Positions 35,603 through 47,157 of a DNA stretch of 64,000 bases are shown here, piece after piece. The translations under genes were made by a program, and so were the position numbers. How positions within the stretch are numbered: the first letter of the stretch is position 1; every line of letters starts with the position of its first letter. Under the pieces are notes generated by a model. It made no database searches and had not been told where the DNA came from. It saw only the letters and a program-made list of their open reading frames with translations. Source of the stretch: Heterobasidion occidentale (lineage: Eukaryota > Basidiomycota > Agaricomycetes > Russulales > Bondarzewiaceae); the NCBI GenBank assembly GCA_039111635.1, contig JBCAQO010000003.1, positions 1,302,001 through 1,366,000 on the forward strand, written 5' to 3'.

Positions 35603-37069
35603 CTAATCAACATACGACTCAGGACCAGCCGGGGGGTTGGAACCCACAGCATCGCGCTCCTCTGCTCGTCTGACGGCGTCCTCAACCTTGGAGCCGTCGC
35701 CTTGCACAGAAACATCGTCTTCTACAGCGGCCTGGCCGAGGCCTTCTCGGACACAGCGATCGCACGAGCAAGCGAAGCGCCAGCCACGAGCGAGTTCCAT
35801 ACGACGGCGCCGTCTAGCCTGGGCAATGTCCTCGTGCTCGTGTTGAGTGACGTCGACGTAGGCGACAGTGACCTCATCACCCTCCTTCAAATCACGATTT
35901 GCAATGATATGCAACTCGGCAGTGCCGCTGCTGAACGACGGGCGAGTGGATGGCTCGCACGAGTGCGCGATCTGTGTCGGCGGTGAGTCTTGAATCTGAG
36001 AAGAAAGAATCTCACATCACTCACATAGGCAGAAACGGGATACAAGCCACGGCCAATCTGGCGCTGGGTCCCATACGGCGTCCTGGTCTTCTCGACATCC
36101 TCGGGCCTCACCTTTGGTTCAGGCTGGCGACAAGCCATCAGCAAATATCTACGCATGATTACAATAACCTGCCTTATCATCACGACCACCGGAATATGCT
36201 ATACCGTAAGCATTATACAGCATCTTGCCCTTGAGGGTCGCATGCCTTTCGTCCGTGATAAACTGCTCCAACCCTGGCAAATGGTCTGGAAAAGCTTCGC
36301 AAGCAACTTGGTCTCATCAGAGGCAACCTCAGCTTCAAGATAGCGAAGTCTCTCCATATGATCGTAGAGCGAGTATTCTGAATCATTCGAGGTGCTGGCT
36401 TCAGCCGTTTTGGGGACCATCTTCGCAATTTCGTCTCCGACCTGGCGCGCAATGAACCGAGCGACGAGCAGAGGAGAAGAAAACTCTGATCCCTTTATAT
36501 AGCCAACGAAGGCTTCCTGAGATTGACGTCGTTCCGCCGGGACATCCAGAGTCTGACCTTGGATCAGTTCCGGAGGAAGAGATGGTTCTAAGCCGAAGAG
36601 AAGATTATGCGACTGGACTTTGGAGTTGACCTGGCACTCCTTGGAGCAGTATGCCGACTCAAGCAAGTCCTTTTCAGGTCGAATGGCCAAACCCTTCTTG
36701 ATGTGACGGAGGCAGTGAGAACAATATTCTCCCTTTCCTTCCAGATCCGCGTCCAAGACCGTGACCAAAGGTTGCTCCTAGGATTCAAACACATTTAAGA
36801 AATCATTCAAACAGAAGAGAGGAAAAGTAGACCTTGTATATGATGTCGCCAGTCTTAAAGTCCTTGTTTACTACAAGAATTCTCTTGCTCACAATTGCGC
36901 CATTGCCATCAGGTACTTGGACAAATTTTGTCGAGACGTGCATTGACTTTGGAGGGAAATGATCGTAATAGCCTACTCGTCGATGACAGCCAAGATATTC
37001 TCAGCCAGAGACAAAGAAGAACAGTTGGCGACTTGAGGCTCACCTGCAATACGGTTTTTCACCTGACAT
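35603..37069 (-). CDS. SET domain protein with MYND-like zinc region (SMYD-type)
   Basis: Putative protein lysine methyltransferase. Exon 1 is a 7-nt start (ATGTCAG) spliced to GYYDHFPPKSMHVSTKFV, then IVSKRILVVNKDFKTGDIIY and KEQPLVTVLD, the first part of the SET domain. The MYND-like insert is YCSHCLRHIKKG...AYCSKECQ. The second SET part has YPVSAYVSHSCEPSTRPSF (the cofactor NHSC motif here reads SHSC) and ANRDLKEGDEVTVAYVDV; the post-SET Cys cluster is FACSCDRC. It ends GPESYVD and TAG. An N-terminal start this short is unusual; an alternative is an exon retaining MSGEKPYCR, which then stops. It lies directly downstream of TOM20 on the same strand, with 122 bp between. The substrate is unknown. 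Confidence 0.82.
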
Positions 37070-37191
37070 GGAGACGTACATTGAGAGAGAAATCAAAATG
37101 TGTATTAGAATGTAGTATTCCGATAGGGAATATATGGAGAGAATGAGATGACAATGGATATAACAAACGAATCCACGGGTCCGTTTGGGCA

Positions 37192-37981
37192 TCACGTTGT
37201 TGGTGTGTGCCTCCCAGGGTCGGTCACTTTGTCCCATTCCTGAGACGACGCTTCCGACGGTGGGCCACGCCTCGAAGGACTCATCCCATCCTCCGACGCA
37301 CTTTGGCTTTGCTCGTCCTCGGTTTCGGCAAACGGAGAAGGGGAACTCACGTCGAGATTAGTCATTGCCACGACGAGCTTGAGGAAATTTTTCAGCGAAC
37401 GAAGGCAAGCAGAGGTGAAGTGACATGAAGCGCTACCTTGAAGACCGGTTCAGGCATCGTTTTCTCGTAGATGACAATGAGTTCGACTGGCGAGGGATAC
37501 ACGCGCAGTGCACGGTAGAAACACATGGCCGCTGGCAGGTAGTACTCGGGACCTACAGAAACCTCAACACGTATGTCCCAGTTAATTGTATACGACACGC
37601 ACCTTGCAGACACATCTGCTCGCCCAGATTCACTTGATTCATGAAGAAAGCTTCCTTCTCGTCAGGTGCCGAAGGTAAGACCTCCCCCTGAATCTTCTCC
37701 AGTACAGCTTGAAGATCCGCTTCCTCGATAGAGCCACCAGCAGGTTTTGATAAATCGGCAGACTGCGCTACCGTCTTACTGATCTTCTTCTTTTCCTTGC
37801 CTGGGTAGTTTAAGAGGACATGGTTTAGTGACTGTGACGAAGTGGCGATGAATGGGCACGAACGAAGTTTCTTGCGGAAAGCCGCGTCGTTCCTCCGCTT
37901 GTAGTCGAAGTAAGCTGCATAGGCGAGAATGCCTGCCGCAGAGACGGCGGCGACGGTGAGAACAGCCGATGTCCTGTTCAT
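37192..37981 (-). CDS. TOM20: Mitochondrial import receptor subunit TOM20
   Basis: Outer-membrane receptor that recognises mitochondrial presequences and passes precursors to the TOM pore. The N-terminal anchor is TSAVLTVAAVSAAGILAYAAY (residues about 4-24), followed by the basic stretch FDYKRRNDAAFRKKLRKEKK that is characteristic of Tom20. The soluble MAS20 domain follows: EEADLQAVLEKIQGEVLPSA, EKEAFFMNQVNLGEQMCLQG, PEYYLPAAMCFYRALRVYPS, ELIVIYEKTMPEPVFK and LVVAMTNLDV. A Ser/Glu-rich tail (EDEQSQSASEDG) ends HTPTT and TGA. Four exons; the first intron splits KKLR from KEKKK. Start at 37981 from MNRTSAV. It is divergent from the AAA ATPase gene across 218 bp. Confidence 0.93.
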
Positions 37982-38199
37982 GACGGACGAAGTCTGAAAA
38001 GAAATTGAAAGCGGCAGGAGCGTAAGGTGTTGTGACCACGTGCATCTTGTACGTACGCGCTGTGGAATGCTGTGGAATGTCATTGATGTAAGTTACTCTC
38101 CTCTAGTAGACGCCCAGTGCAGCTGCGGCCTACTTAACCGTCCTGGGTTCCGTCTCAATCCCTCATCTGAGCTTCTGTCAAACCCCCAAACACATTCAT
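37982..38199. promoter_or_regulatory. Divergent promoter, TOM20 / AAA ATPase
   Basis: 218 bp between opposing start codons; it must serve both genes. A directly repeated word (gctgtggaat twice, about 38059-38077) lies here. No TATA box seen. Confidence 0.45.
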
Positions 38200-40235
38200 A
38201 TGTCTTCTCCTCAGGATATCATGGATGCCTTTGTCAAGATATCATTCCAGGAGGACAAGGATTGCGATCCTGCGTTCACTCCTTGGGTCGAACAAGGTAT
38301 TTGCAGCCGCGCCCCCTCTTCCCAATCCCCTTGAAATTCATGTTGCCTCCAAGGCTCTGCAAAGCATTCGTACCCAGAGCTCCTCTTGTACGCGATCATA
38401 TTGGCTTCCGTGTAGTGACTAACTTCATATCACGCTATGTAGGTCGCAACAGCTCCAGAAACTATACCCCAGCCATTCTCTGGTGATGACTAGTGATTCT
38501 CGTCTGAACCTTCTTGCTTTTCCGGGAGTATATGTCCAGCCGCTTTCTCCTACGGAAGTGGTCACGAACAAGATCTTCGTCCCTCTTTCCCACCGGTCTA
38601 GCACAGTCCCTGGCTTGCTCGCGGATAGCGTTGAATTTGGAGGTTTCAGACTTGCATGGAAGGTGAGTTTTTTGGCGACCTTTTTAAGACGACTGAAGTA
38701 ACAGAGACGCCAGAACTATGACTTCATTTTGTACATTGCGAGGGTACGTTGGTCGAGTACATTTCGGATGCGCGAAGTCTCATCTACACAACAGTGGCCC
38801 TCGGGTTTTGGTGTGAAGTCACAATCCTTTCTGCTCCACGAAGGGCCCGAACACCCCGCCAACGACCTCTTGTTGACTGCTGGAGTCTACCAGGACCAAC
38901 TTCATAACGAAATCTGGGTTTTCAACCAGGGCTATTGGAACAAGGACGCCGGTCTATGGCAAGATGTTCAGAAAGCTGATTGGGCCGACGTCATTCTGGA
39001 AGATGTTTTCAAGACCGCTCTCCAGAAGGATGTATATGGCTTTTTCTCCTCTGAGAGTACATATAAGAAACTTTCTCTTCCTTGGAAGGTGCTATCCTCG
39101 TACAATTGAGCATGGGGAATTATTCCGAAACTAATGCCTCATCTTCAGCGAGGTCTGATCTTGTACGGTCCTCCTGGTAAGTGATCTGAGATGTGCCAAG
39201 TATGGCCTGGTCTGATTGCTAGGGCAGGCAACGGCAAAACAATCAGCATCAAAGCTATCATGAAGACCTGCGATGCGAAGGGATACAGCCCTATGTATGT
39301 CAGGTCTTTTACTAGTAGGTCGATAGTTTCTTTAGTCTGCCATGAAGAGAACGCAGCAGCTCACGATGTCTCCAAGGTTGGCAAGGAGATGAAGCGTCTA
39401 TGGCCACCGTGTTCAATAAGGCCCGCCAGACCTCGCCTTGCGTTCTCATCGTCGAGGATCTCGACAGTTTGATCAACGATTCGAACCGCTCGTTCTTCCT
39501 CAACGAGCTTGATGGGCTGCAAGGAAACGACGGTCTTCTCGTCATTGGAACTACCAACCATTTCGATAGGCTTGATCCTGGTCTGTCGACAAGGCCTAGT
39601 CGATTTGATCGAAAATAGTGCGTCTGCCGTTGGTAAGCCGTCCACTTACGAGCTGACCATATCCTGCAGCTTGTTCGATGATCCAAATACCGCTGCTCGT
39701 ACTCTTTATGTGCAATATTGGCAGAACAAGCTGAAAGACAACGAGGATGTCGTCTTTTCCGACTCTCTCGTCCAAGAAATTGCGAAGACAACGCATCGCT
39801 TTAGCTTTGCATATCTCAAGGAAGCCTTGTGCGTCGCTCTCCCTTTTGAAACTCACAGCCGTAGATCTGATAACCGCGCGCAGCGTCTCTGCCCTCGTCG
39901 TGCTGCTCACAGACAAAGAAGACGGGAAGGAAGCAGATTTCAAGACTATCATAAGAGGCCAAATCGAGACCCTTCGAAAACAGCTTGACAAAAGCACTCT
40001 CGCTTACCCTGTTGCTCTTCCCCCACCCTTCACATCCACTAATCCATATCTAAGTCGCATGCCTCCTGCTGCTCCCCACGCCGCATCCCAATCTCGACGT
40101 CAAGCACCATCTGAGAGGGACATCAGATCGTTGTTCGACCTAATAGGGCAGTCGTTGCATGAGCGTAGCACTGGTCCGGTGTTACCTCCGAACACTACTG
40201 ACAAGGATGCTCGGGCTCTTTTTGATCGCCTTTAG
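38200..40235 (+). CDS. AAA-family ATPase, BCS1-like nucleotide-binding domain
   Basis: ATP-driven remodelling protein of uncertain target. The N-terminal exon [20 protein letters not shown] and the [13 protein letters not shown] segment precede a pre-AAA region ([59 protein letters not shown]). The AAA core has Walker A YGPPGNGKTIS, an unusual Walker [12 protein letters not shown] (ED rather than DE, as in BCS1-like proteins), sensor-1 [14 protein letters not shown] and an arginine-finger region [10 protein letters not shown]. The C-terminal part has helical [14 protein letters not shown], a Pro/Ser linker ([20 protein letters not shown]) and a helix ending [10 protein letters not shown]. About ten exons. 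There is no N-terminal membrane anchor like that of true Bcs1, so cytosolic or nuclear location is inferred. Confidence 0.82.
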
Positions 40236-40507
40236 GAGAGCGAAGATGGCTTTGTAGTGTGTACGATGAAGATACTGTTGTATGTACCTTACTTTGAGGA
40301 CTCGGATTGTTTGCATATATCGTCGTCGAACGAGTGTGTTTTCAGTACACAATTGATGAAGACGGAGGACTTGGTTGGTATAGGTTTGCGATGCCGGTAT
40401 CTACAGCAACTGGGTATCTACAGCAATCGGCAGGGCAAAGAGTCACAATAAACAGAAGGCAAGGGTCCTGGTCAACAGTGAAACATCGAAATATCCGAAA
40501 CAAATGT

Positions 40508-42659
40508 CTATTGATAAAATAAGAATGATATCGCAAGAACGCACACAGACAAGATGGTGGGTGATGTATGATGTTTGAGTGAGCTGGAGGGTATAGATGA
40601 TGATGCCGAAGGCGAGGAAGCTGAAGATGAAGCTGAAGACGACGGCGATGACAGTGACGATGAAGACGACGAACTGTTGGACGCGGCATCAAGAGATATC
40701 AGAGCTGCCGCAGGCCCCGGCACAGTGATGGTACATCCACTGTCGCACTGAATCTGCTGAGTCGCCCACGTAGAAACTGGCGTGTTCCCGATGGACCATT
40801 TCGCCTGCGTAAGCAACCCATCACCAACGCCTGCAAGTGATTCGCCCGCCCATGCGATGTTCGTGGCTTCGTTGACGCTGGGCGCAATCAGATATTTGAT
40901 GACAACTTGCGAAGCAGTATAGTTCGAGAATGTTCCTTGGCCGAGTGCGAAGCCTTGTGCCGTTGTATTCGAGAAGTTGATCAAAAGGAGATTCTTCGCC
41001 TTGTGGGAATCTGAGGCATACACAGCATACCCTGCAACCGTGGCATTTGTGTCAGTCATTGAGTTCTGGAGATCCAGGTCAACAACAAGGCTCCCTGCGG
41101 TCGCATTCAGGGCTTCGGTGATTGGAAGGAACGCGTAATATGGCGGGCCTGTAGTCCAGGTCTTCCCGCCATCGGATGGGGAAGGGTCAAACAAATTGTA
41201 GGTAATGCCTGGCTCGCGTGTGTGCAAATAGGCGGCGGAATAACCGACAGATGCCATTTGGAGCGCATAGTCGACTGTCCAAAGAGCCGCACCAAATGTG
41301 TTGGAGATAAGAGGGATGCCGCCACAAGATGCCGAGTTGAATTCATCCATAATGACAGGCTTCGGGGACGAGCTTGATAAAGCATACTGAATCCCATTCG
41401 TTTGCCATTGGGCAAGCGCGACAGCTGAACAGGCGGGTGAGTAACAGTTGCATAGCTAGGATATTTCCACACCAAATACCATTGGCATGATGAAGATAGT
41501 AGTCGAGAGTATATGCAGGCTTCCCTCCACAGTTTTTGTGGATAATGTTGTAGACTGGTAGATCCTTTCAGACAGAACGTGCTGGCATAGAAGGTGCGGA
41601 TGCGTACGTGATATATTTGAGCTGTTTGCTGAAAGTAGATAGCCAACCTTGCTGCAGGGTTGCGGCCAGGTCCTGGGAGACGCTGTCAACGAGTAATTGA
41701 TGATTGATTCAGACCGATGTACCCAATTGCAACAGATTGTTGGCCCTGCAAAGTCGGCTTGGGCGATCAGATTGCCGGCTGATGTATTCTCCAAGAATTT
41801 TAATGCGGTCGAAAAATCCTGCAGATTGTATTATGCCCCCTGGTTCGAGAAAGTCATAGCAAGAGATACATACCTGCACATAATCTGTCACTGTGTAGTT
41901 TGCTAAACCAGGTCTTTGGCCATGTGCGGTATAGAGATCAGGTTCCTGATACATTTTATAAGCAGCAGTTGATGAATCTTGTGCAAACGATACTCGCATT
42001 GCCCAGAAGGAAAGCATCCAGCCTATTTCCAAGTTTTTGTTCCACTGCCGCGGCGAGGACAGGTGTCATCGGGTCAGTTGCATTGCGCAAGCTTAGTCCT
42101 AGAAAAGCGATGCGTTATTGTGTTGATCCACAACAAGAAAGCATTTCCTCCGCTCGCCTATCAGGCATTGCGCGCCAACGTCGTCGGCGATTCTCTTGAT
42201 AACATCCAGGAGTGTCGGCCCAAATGACACTGGCTGATCATTCACATTGGCATGGGGGTCAGTGAACTGGATGATGGCGGACTGTGAGGGGTTATATGTC
42301 CCGCTATCCATGGAATTCCCGCCGATTCGGAGACGAAGGGGATGGCCGGGGTCAATGCGGTTGGTGAGAGCAGACAAATAATTGAGGACAGGTCCAGGGG
42401 TAGAAGATGTGTCATTACCAACTATGTGAGTATTCAGGCTCATGAACAATGCATCTCCAAGAAGATGAGTTCGAGACTCACAGTAGTTGTTTAAGACACT
42501 GAGTTCGAAGCTAATCCCCATAAAATTGGAGTAGACAACATGACTGTTGGTCGGAGTAGATGGGACGGCAACATGGATTGGGTCTGCAGCCAACACGAAG
42601 GGAAGGAATACAACTGTCAATAAAATAAAGAGCGAGGACATGGGGCGAAAGGACACCAT
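40508..42659 (-). CDS. Secreted GH79 glycosidase (beta-glucuronidase/heparanase-like), GPI-anchor-like tail
   Basis: Glycoside hydrolase of family 79, probably acting on glucuronic-acid side chains of arabinogalactan or similar polysaccharides; family assignment is from motifs. The signal peptide is around SSLFILLTVVFLPFVLAADP. Then come SNFMGISFELSVLNNY, HPLRLRIGGNSMDSGTY, the acid/base block LLGNEPDLY and the nucleophile block KPVIMDEFNSASCGG, followed by FGAALWTVDYALQMAS. Several N-x-S/T sites are present. After the catalytic region a run of more than 40 residues is almost all Ser/Ala/Pro, then a hydrophobic end (TILSVCVLAISFLFYQ), resembling a GPI-anchor signal, so the enzyme may be held at the cell surface. 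About seven introns. Start at 42659 (MVSFRPM); the ATG at 42641 also gives a good signal peptide. Confidence 0.87.
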
Positions 42660-43030
42660 GATGGGGAATAGAGCGTACATGAGGCAAAGGCCGTTCAAGT
42701 GCAGTCGCGAGCAACATGCCTAGATATCCATTTGCCTTTCATCGAAGGGATCAGTGGGCGTTATTGCGCCATGCGTCTCAGTCCTGTAAACGCCCGGTGG
42801 CTAGCAGGCCCCAAGTAGCATCGGCGATGCCTGATCAAGACCCAGGTCCTGTGACGCCGATGCAGTAAGTACACGAGAACGGGTGTTACAGATACGCACG
42901 TCGGGAAAATGACGCCATGTAAAGCCCAGAAATATCGACTCAGGTCTGTCCATAGTGTAGCAGAATTTTTGCCTTCGAAAGAGGTTCTGTTCTGCTCATC
43001 TGCACCACGAATATTGCGAAGGTTTGTCCC

Positions 43031-43063
43031 AAGGCAGGCTCATGCACGCATGAGCCCTGCCTT
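43031..43063. repeat. Inverted repeat (hairpin-forming palindrome)
   Basis: aaggcaggctcatgc is followed, after a short centre, by gcatgagccctgcctt, its complement with one bulged base. It lies upstream of both neighbouring genes, not after a stop codon, so it is more likely an operator or structural element than a terminator. Function unknown. Confidence 0.85.
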
Positions 43064-43132
43064 ATCATAGGGCGCAGCGCTATATATGGTTAGGGTTCGC
43101 TCCTGTCAAGTAGCGCCGCGGCATTGCCACTT

Positions 43133-43168
43133 GATCTCCCTTCCGGCCCCGATCTCCCTTCTGGCCCC
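43133..43168 (+). repeat. 18-bp tandem repeat, two copies, one mismatch
   Basis: gatctcccttccggcccc is followed directly by gatctcccttctggcccc, about 147 bp upstream of the SPT3 start. Could be a duplicated regulatory site. Confidence 0.85.
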
Positions 43169-43314
43169 GCTACTGCTCAACTCAACGTTTGAGTGAGCAA
43201 ACGCAACAAAATTGATTTAGAACCGCCGCAGTATGTGTGCTTGGTGGTTTGAAAGCATGTTTCAGCAGCTCATGGTCCTCACCTCAGAATTAGGAATTCA
43301 GCAAGACCGTCAGG

Positions 43315-44655
43315 ATGCCGCCAGCTCCGAAACCACCAGTGGGTGGCGATATCGAAAAGAGGAAAGAGTACAAGTATCAACAAGAGATTTCTCAAATGGT
43401 CCGTGCATGCCACTAGAACTTTCTCTATTGCGCTAAATCTCGATGCCTGTGTAGATGTTTGTCTTCGGCGAGATTCAGGATCCGTTGACAGAGACCGTCA
43501 ATCTCGTCGAAGATATTATCCGCAGCCAACTTGTCGAATTAGTATGCAAATGTCGTCTCTTCGTCTTAGGCTTGCTCAAACCGTGTTTCAAGATTGTGCA
43601 GGCACGGGTGCAGGCTAACCGCCGTGGTGCCCGCTATCTTTCGGCTGAGGATTTGATCTTCCTCATCAGGCACGACAGAGCCAAGGTGAACAGGTTGCGC
43701 ACTTATTTGTCTTGGAAGGACGTCCGAAAGCACGCCAAAGACTCTAATGCAGACGGAGGTGGTGGTGTCGAGGTTGAAACCTTGGAGGATGGAGCTGATG
43801 GCAAGTGGCAACTTCTCAATCCACCCAGGGCAGATATATATGATAATATCACAGATAAGCTCACTGCGAAAGCGCAGAAGATCACTATCAAATTACCATG
43901 GGAGATTACAACCATTTACTCTGAGGTTCTAAGACAAAGTGGTCTTCAGGAAGATGATGAAGAAGACGAGGATGATCTGGAAGCCCAAGAGGCATCTCTC
44001 GAGCGACTCAAAGTAAGTGTCTATGACTGACCCCTCCCAGATACCGACATTTCTTTGCGTTACACTAGGAAGCCGACGATGTTACGAAACAAATGACTCG
44101 CGAAGAGTATCAACACTATTCTGATTGCCGGCAGGCATCATTCTCGTATCGCAAAGGTAACCAACATTTTCCCTGAAAGCCGCTTATGTTTTGACCTTTG
44201 TCACTTTGTAAGCCAAACGCTTTCGAGAATTTCTCAATCTTCCGCCCCACCTTGATCTTAAAGCGAATGACGACACGGTCGATATCGTCGGTTTTCTTGC
44301 TTTCGAGATGGTCCGGTCCCTCACGGTAGCTTCTTTGGAGGTGAAGAAATCGCTAGAGGAATCATATCTGCGTGAGGATCATACAGCTTCACCCGTCCTT
44401 GGTAAGCGCAAGATGGGGGCGGGCCTGGAATCTAGCAACAAACGACGGCGGGAGGAGTCCCCAGACGAGGATTCTGATACCCCATTGCCCGCCTCTTCGC
44501 TGTTCATGCAGCCGCCTGAGGCACGTACTGCCCTCAGGCCAGAACACATTCAAGATGCATTCGGGAGAATGCAAGGCGATTGGTCCCAGAGCCGTTCTGC
44601 AGGTATGCGGAACTGGAGGGGTGGTTTGATACGGACCAGTGTCAGTCTCATTTAG
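43315..44655 (+). CDS. SPT3: SAGA complex subunit SPT3
   Basis: Histone-fold subunit of the SAGA transcription coactivator, contacting TBP. After MPPAPKPPVGGDIEKRKEYK comes the TFIID-18/SPT3 histone fold: YKYQQEISQM, FVFGEIQDPLTETVNLVEDI, RSQLVELI, ARRYLSAEDLIFLIRHD-type text (RRGARYLSAEDLIFLIRHDR) and VNRLRTYLSWKDVRK. A linker with DGGGGVEVETLEDG and an acidic stretch (EDDEEDEDDLEAQEA) leads to the second histone fold (MTREEYQHYSDCRQASFSYR, KRFREFLNLPPHLDLKAND, DIVGFLAFEMVRSLTVASLE). A Ser/Arg-rich tail (SNKRRREESPDED) ends SVSLI. About six exons. It is convergent with DDI1, 142 bp between stops. Confidence 0.93.
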
Positions 44656-44797
44656 CTTCCGATCCTCCCTCGTGTCGGTGTTTGCTTCCATGCGGATTTC
44701 TATGTTGTATTGTTGTAATAATATAGTGTACATCAGTTTTTTATGCCTTCAGATGATTTGAGTACAACACTCCAAGAGAAAATGCAACGCAGACAAA

Positions 44798-46397
44798 TTA
44801 GAACAACAATGAGGCCGCAACGTCCAAGTTTCCTCCCGCGGCATCGAGAGTACTGATGGCCACTTCCCTGGTGGCTCCAAGGCTGATCAGGGTAGCAATA
44901 GCCTCCTCCGAGTGTCGTGAGCTGTTTGTACGTGATAGGTCTCTGCCTGGAGTCGCGACAGATGCAGGCGCCGAACCGAGCGTGCTCCCGGCTCCCGGGA
45001 AAGGCTGCGGAGACCGACTTCCCGACGTCGAAGGGCCTGGCACTGGGCTAGCAGCGTGAGGCTCTGGCACACCAGCATCCATCATCCGTGCCTTGTCGGG
45101 AAGCTCATGCTCTGCGAGGAACCGGACTTCCCGACCCTGAATGCGCAGGACGTTCTTTTCAAGGTCTATGCATGCTTGATGTGCTTTCAACATGTCCAGA
45201 CCAAGGAGAAGGTCGACGTCACGTCCCTGCAAATACAAACGATTGAGATATGTTGGAACCTTACGAGATTCTCACGCACCTCCATAATTGTGAACGAACA
45301 AGGAAGGAACACGTCTGCCAACTTCAGTTGAGCACTGTGCACCCTGCCCAATATCCGAGCAGTCCCGACCCCACGTGCGATGCCTGAGAACCGCTTATCG
45401 ACCAAACGCATGATTCTAAGAGGTATGAGCCACTGCTCACAAGAGGCACGATACAATGCCAATACTCACCCACATGCTTCCGCGCATTCCGGACTCACTT
45501 CGATGGCGTTCAGTATCTGCAAATTCCCGTCTCAAAGGTGAGAGACTGACTGATGGTCTGTTGAGCTCCACTGTCAACAAATGCTTTCACTGGCTTCGAA
45601 TTGACCTCAACCGGAATGCTGAACGGATTATCGAGCAAGCGTAAGGCAGAACCTGAGCGAATACTCACTAGAGCATAGTCACCCTCCCAAAACTCTCTGG
45701 TGAATACTCTAGAGCGTGCTCCAGGTTTTCCATTACAGCCTGTTGCCGGATGGCCTCCTCAATTCTTCGCTGCCCATCAATATCATACGGATCGGCATTG
45801 AGTCTCTGTATCTCGCGGTCGGCCTGCATCTGTCGAGTATTTGTTTGGCTGAGCAGCTCTGCAAAGCGGGCAGGATTCGATTGTGCCGCGTGAGCTAGCT
45901 CAGGCTGCGTCTATGGAATGTTGATATAGGCATTTAGGGAGGCAGTGATTCAAGTATGATGTTGCTCACGTCGCGTAATTGTCCCATTAGTGCGGGATCG
46001 CCCAGCAGCTGTAACCGCATCATCTCAGAATCTTGAGCCGCTGGTCTGAATAGATATGAGTGTCTGAGCCATTGTGATACGAAGGCCCACATACTGTCCC
46101 GCGATGTTGACCTTCCGGCGGAGTAAGAGTACAGCATTGTCCCCAACACCAAGCTCGCGCATAGTGGCCTTTGGATTCGAGAGTTCTCTGCCCTCGAACG
46201 ATATACTTTGCTCATGCGCTGGTATATTGGACTATCGAGGTCCATTTGTTCGTTGTATCGTTACGCCCAGTACTACAATCTGGGAGGTGACCACTCACCT
46301 CGGCCTCCAACAAAGCCATCACGTTCTCTAGCTCCATGTTGGGATCAATTTCCACGACGAACGACTGCCCGAAGTCGTTCACGAATGTGAGTTCCAT
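44798..46397 (-). CDS. DDI1: DNA-damage-inducible protein 1 homologue (UBL, retroviral-type protease fold, UBA)
   Basis: Proteasome shuttle and ubiquitin-dependent aspartic protease. The UBL domain begins [18 protein letters not shown] and continues through [21 protein letters not shown] helical part with [16 protein letters not shown] and [10 protein letters not shown] follows, then the retropepsin-like domain: [20 protein letters not shown], catalytic [26 protein letters not shown] and [16 protein letters not shown] Ser/Pro-rich linker ([20 protein letters not shown]) leads to a C-terminal UBA ([36 protein letters not shown]). All three domains are complete and in the yeast Ddi1 order; the protease Asp is present. 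About seven exons. It is a cellular gene, not a retroelement remnant: no RT or LTR lies nearby. Confidence 0.94.
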
Positions 46398-47157
46398 GAT
46401 TGAGACGGTGGGACGAGCCGAGGGTGTGAGGGTTCAGAGTGAGGAAGCCTTGAAGCCTCCGGCGAATCTCTGAGACCCAGATCAGATCCACTTTGCCGAT
46501 GGGGATGATCGAACCTACAACTATTTAAATCCCTCCCTGCCAGGCGATTCCAGGCGCTTGCGTAGACTTCAGAAACAGAGAGAAAACACTGGAAGCTTCC
46601 GCACACGATTCCTTCTAACTCTAAGCTTCAAGTTGAAATCTCAAGATCTCATAGCCAACTATATATAATGATTCGTAACAGTTACAGATATCGTACACTC
46701 CCTATATCACGAATACGACGAAACTCTGTCTTCGGGTCTTACATTGTCCGAAAGGAACTTATAATTAGGCCATAGGTCGATAGAAATGGCGCCGCAAGCT
46801 CAATCTTCCAAAGATCCAGATGATTGTCGAGACTGGCGTGGCCCAGACAAAACACCGAATTGCCAACGCCTCTGCGGAAGCGTGACCATCCGGTAAGGTC
46901 GTGTTCCTACAGTGCAATTAGTTCACTGGGGTCCACTCCTTCCAGATAGATAACTGCGACCATAATGAGACCTATGTTGGGTATTGGATGTTGGCCAGGT
47001 TGAGTAGAAAATAAAGCAAATGTTTCACGCACAGTCGAGAGTTTCCCCCGCGTATATTGGACATGAAGGCACTCTCCATAGCAGAACCCGAGGCTGACAG
47101 GCTTGCGTCTGTGAAGGCACGCATTGATCAACTAAGAATCACGACACAAGTGTGGAC
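46398..47157. other. Intergenic, DDI1 upstream / ATG29 downstream
   Basis: 760 bp. A plus-strand ATG at 46786 opens a 35-codon stretch (MAPQAQSSKDPDDCRDW...) ending at a perfect donor, cg|gtaagg, but I could not find a convincing second exon. On the minus strand, an ATG at about 47082 (MESAFMSNIRGGNSR) has a donor and an acceptor giving only a few tens of residues. Neither is listed as a gene. Confidence 0.35.

Larger units (their letters stand above)
42660..43314. promoter_or_regulatory. Divergent upstream region, GH79 / SPT3, with inverted and tandem repeats
   Basis: 655 bp without a supported gene between opposing start codons. It contains a 33-bp near-perfect inverted repeat at 43031-43063, a TATA-like ctatatatgg at about 43080-43089 and an 18-bp tandem pair at 43133-43168. 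Confidence 0.5.

Noticed and set aside
44798..46397. Retroviral-type protease domain as a sign of a retroelement
   Set aside because: The domain is flanked by UBL and UBA domains in one gene, the normal cellular Ddi1 structure; no RT, integrase or LTR is nearby.
46786..46960. Short plus-strand ATG exon with a perfect gtaagg donor
   Set aside because: The nearest acceptors give introns of 20-29 nt or an immediate stop, so no gene model could be built.
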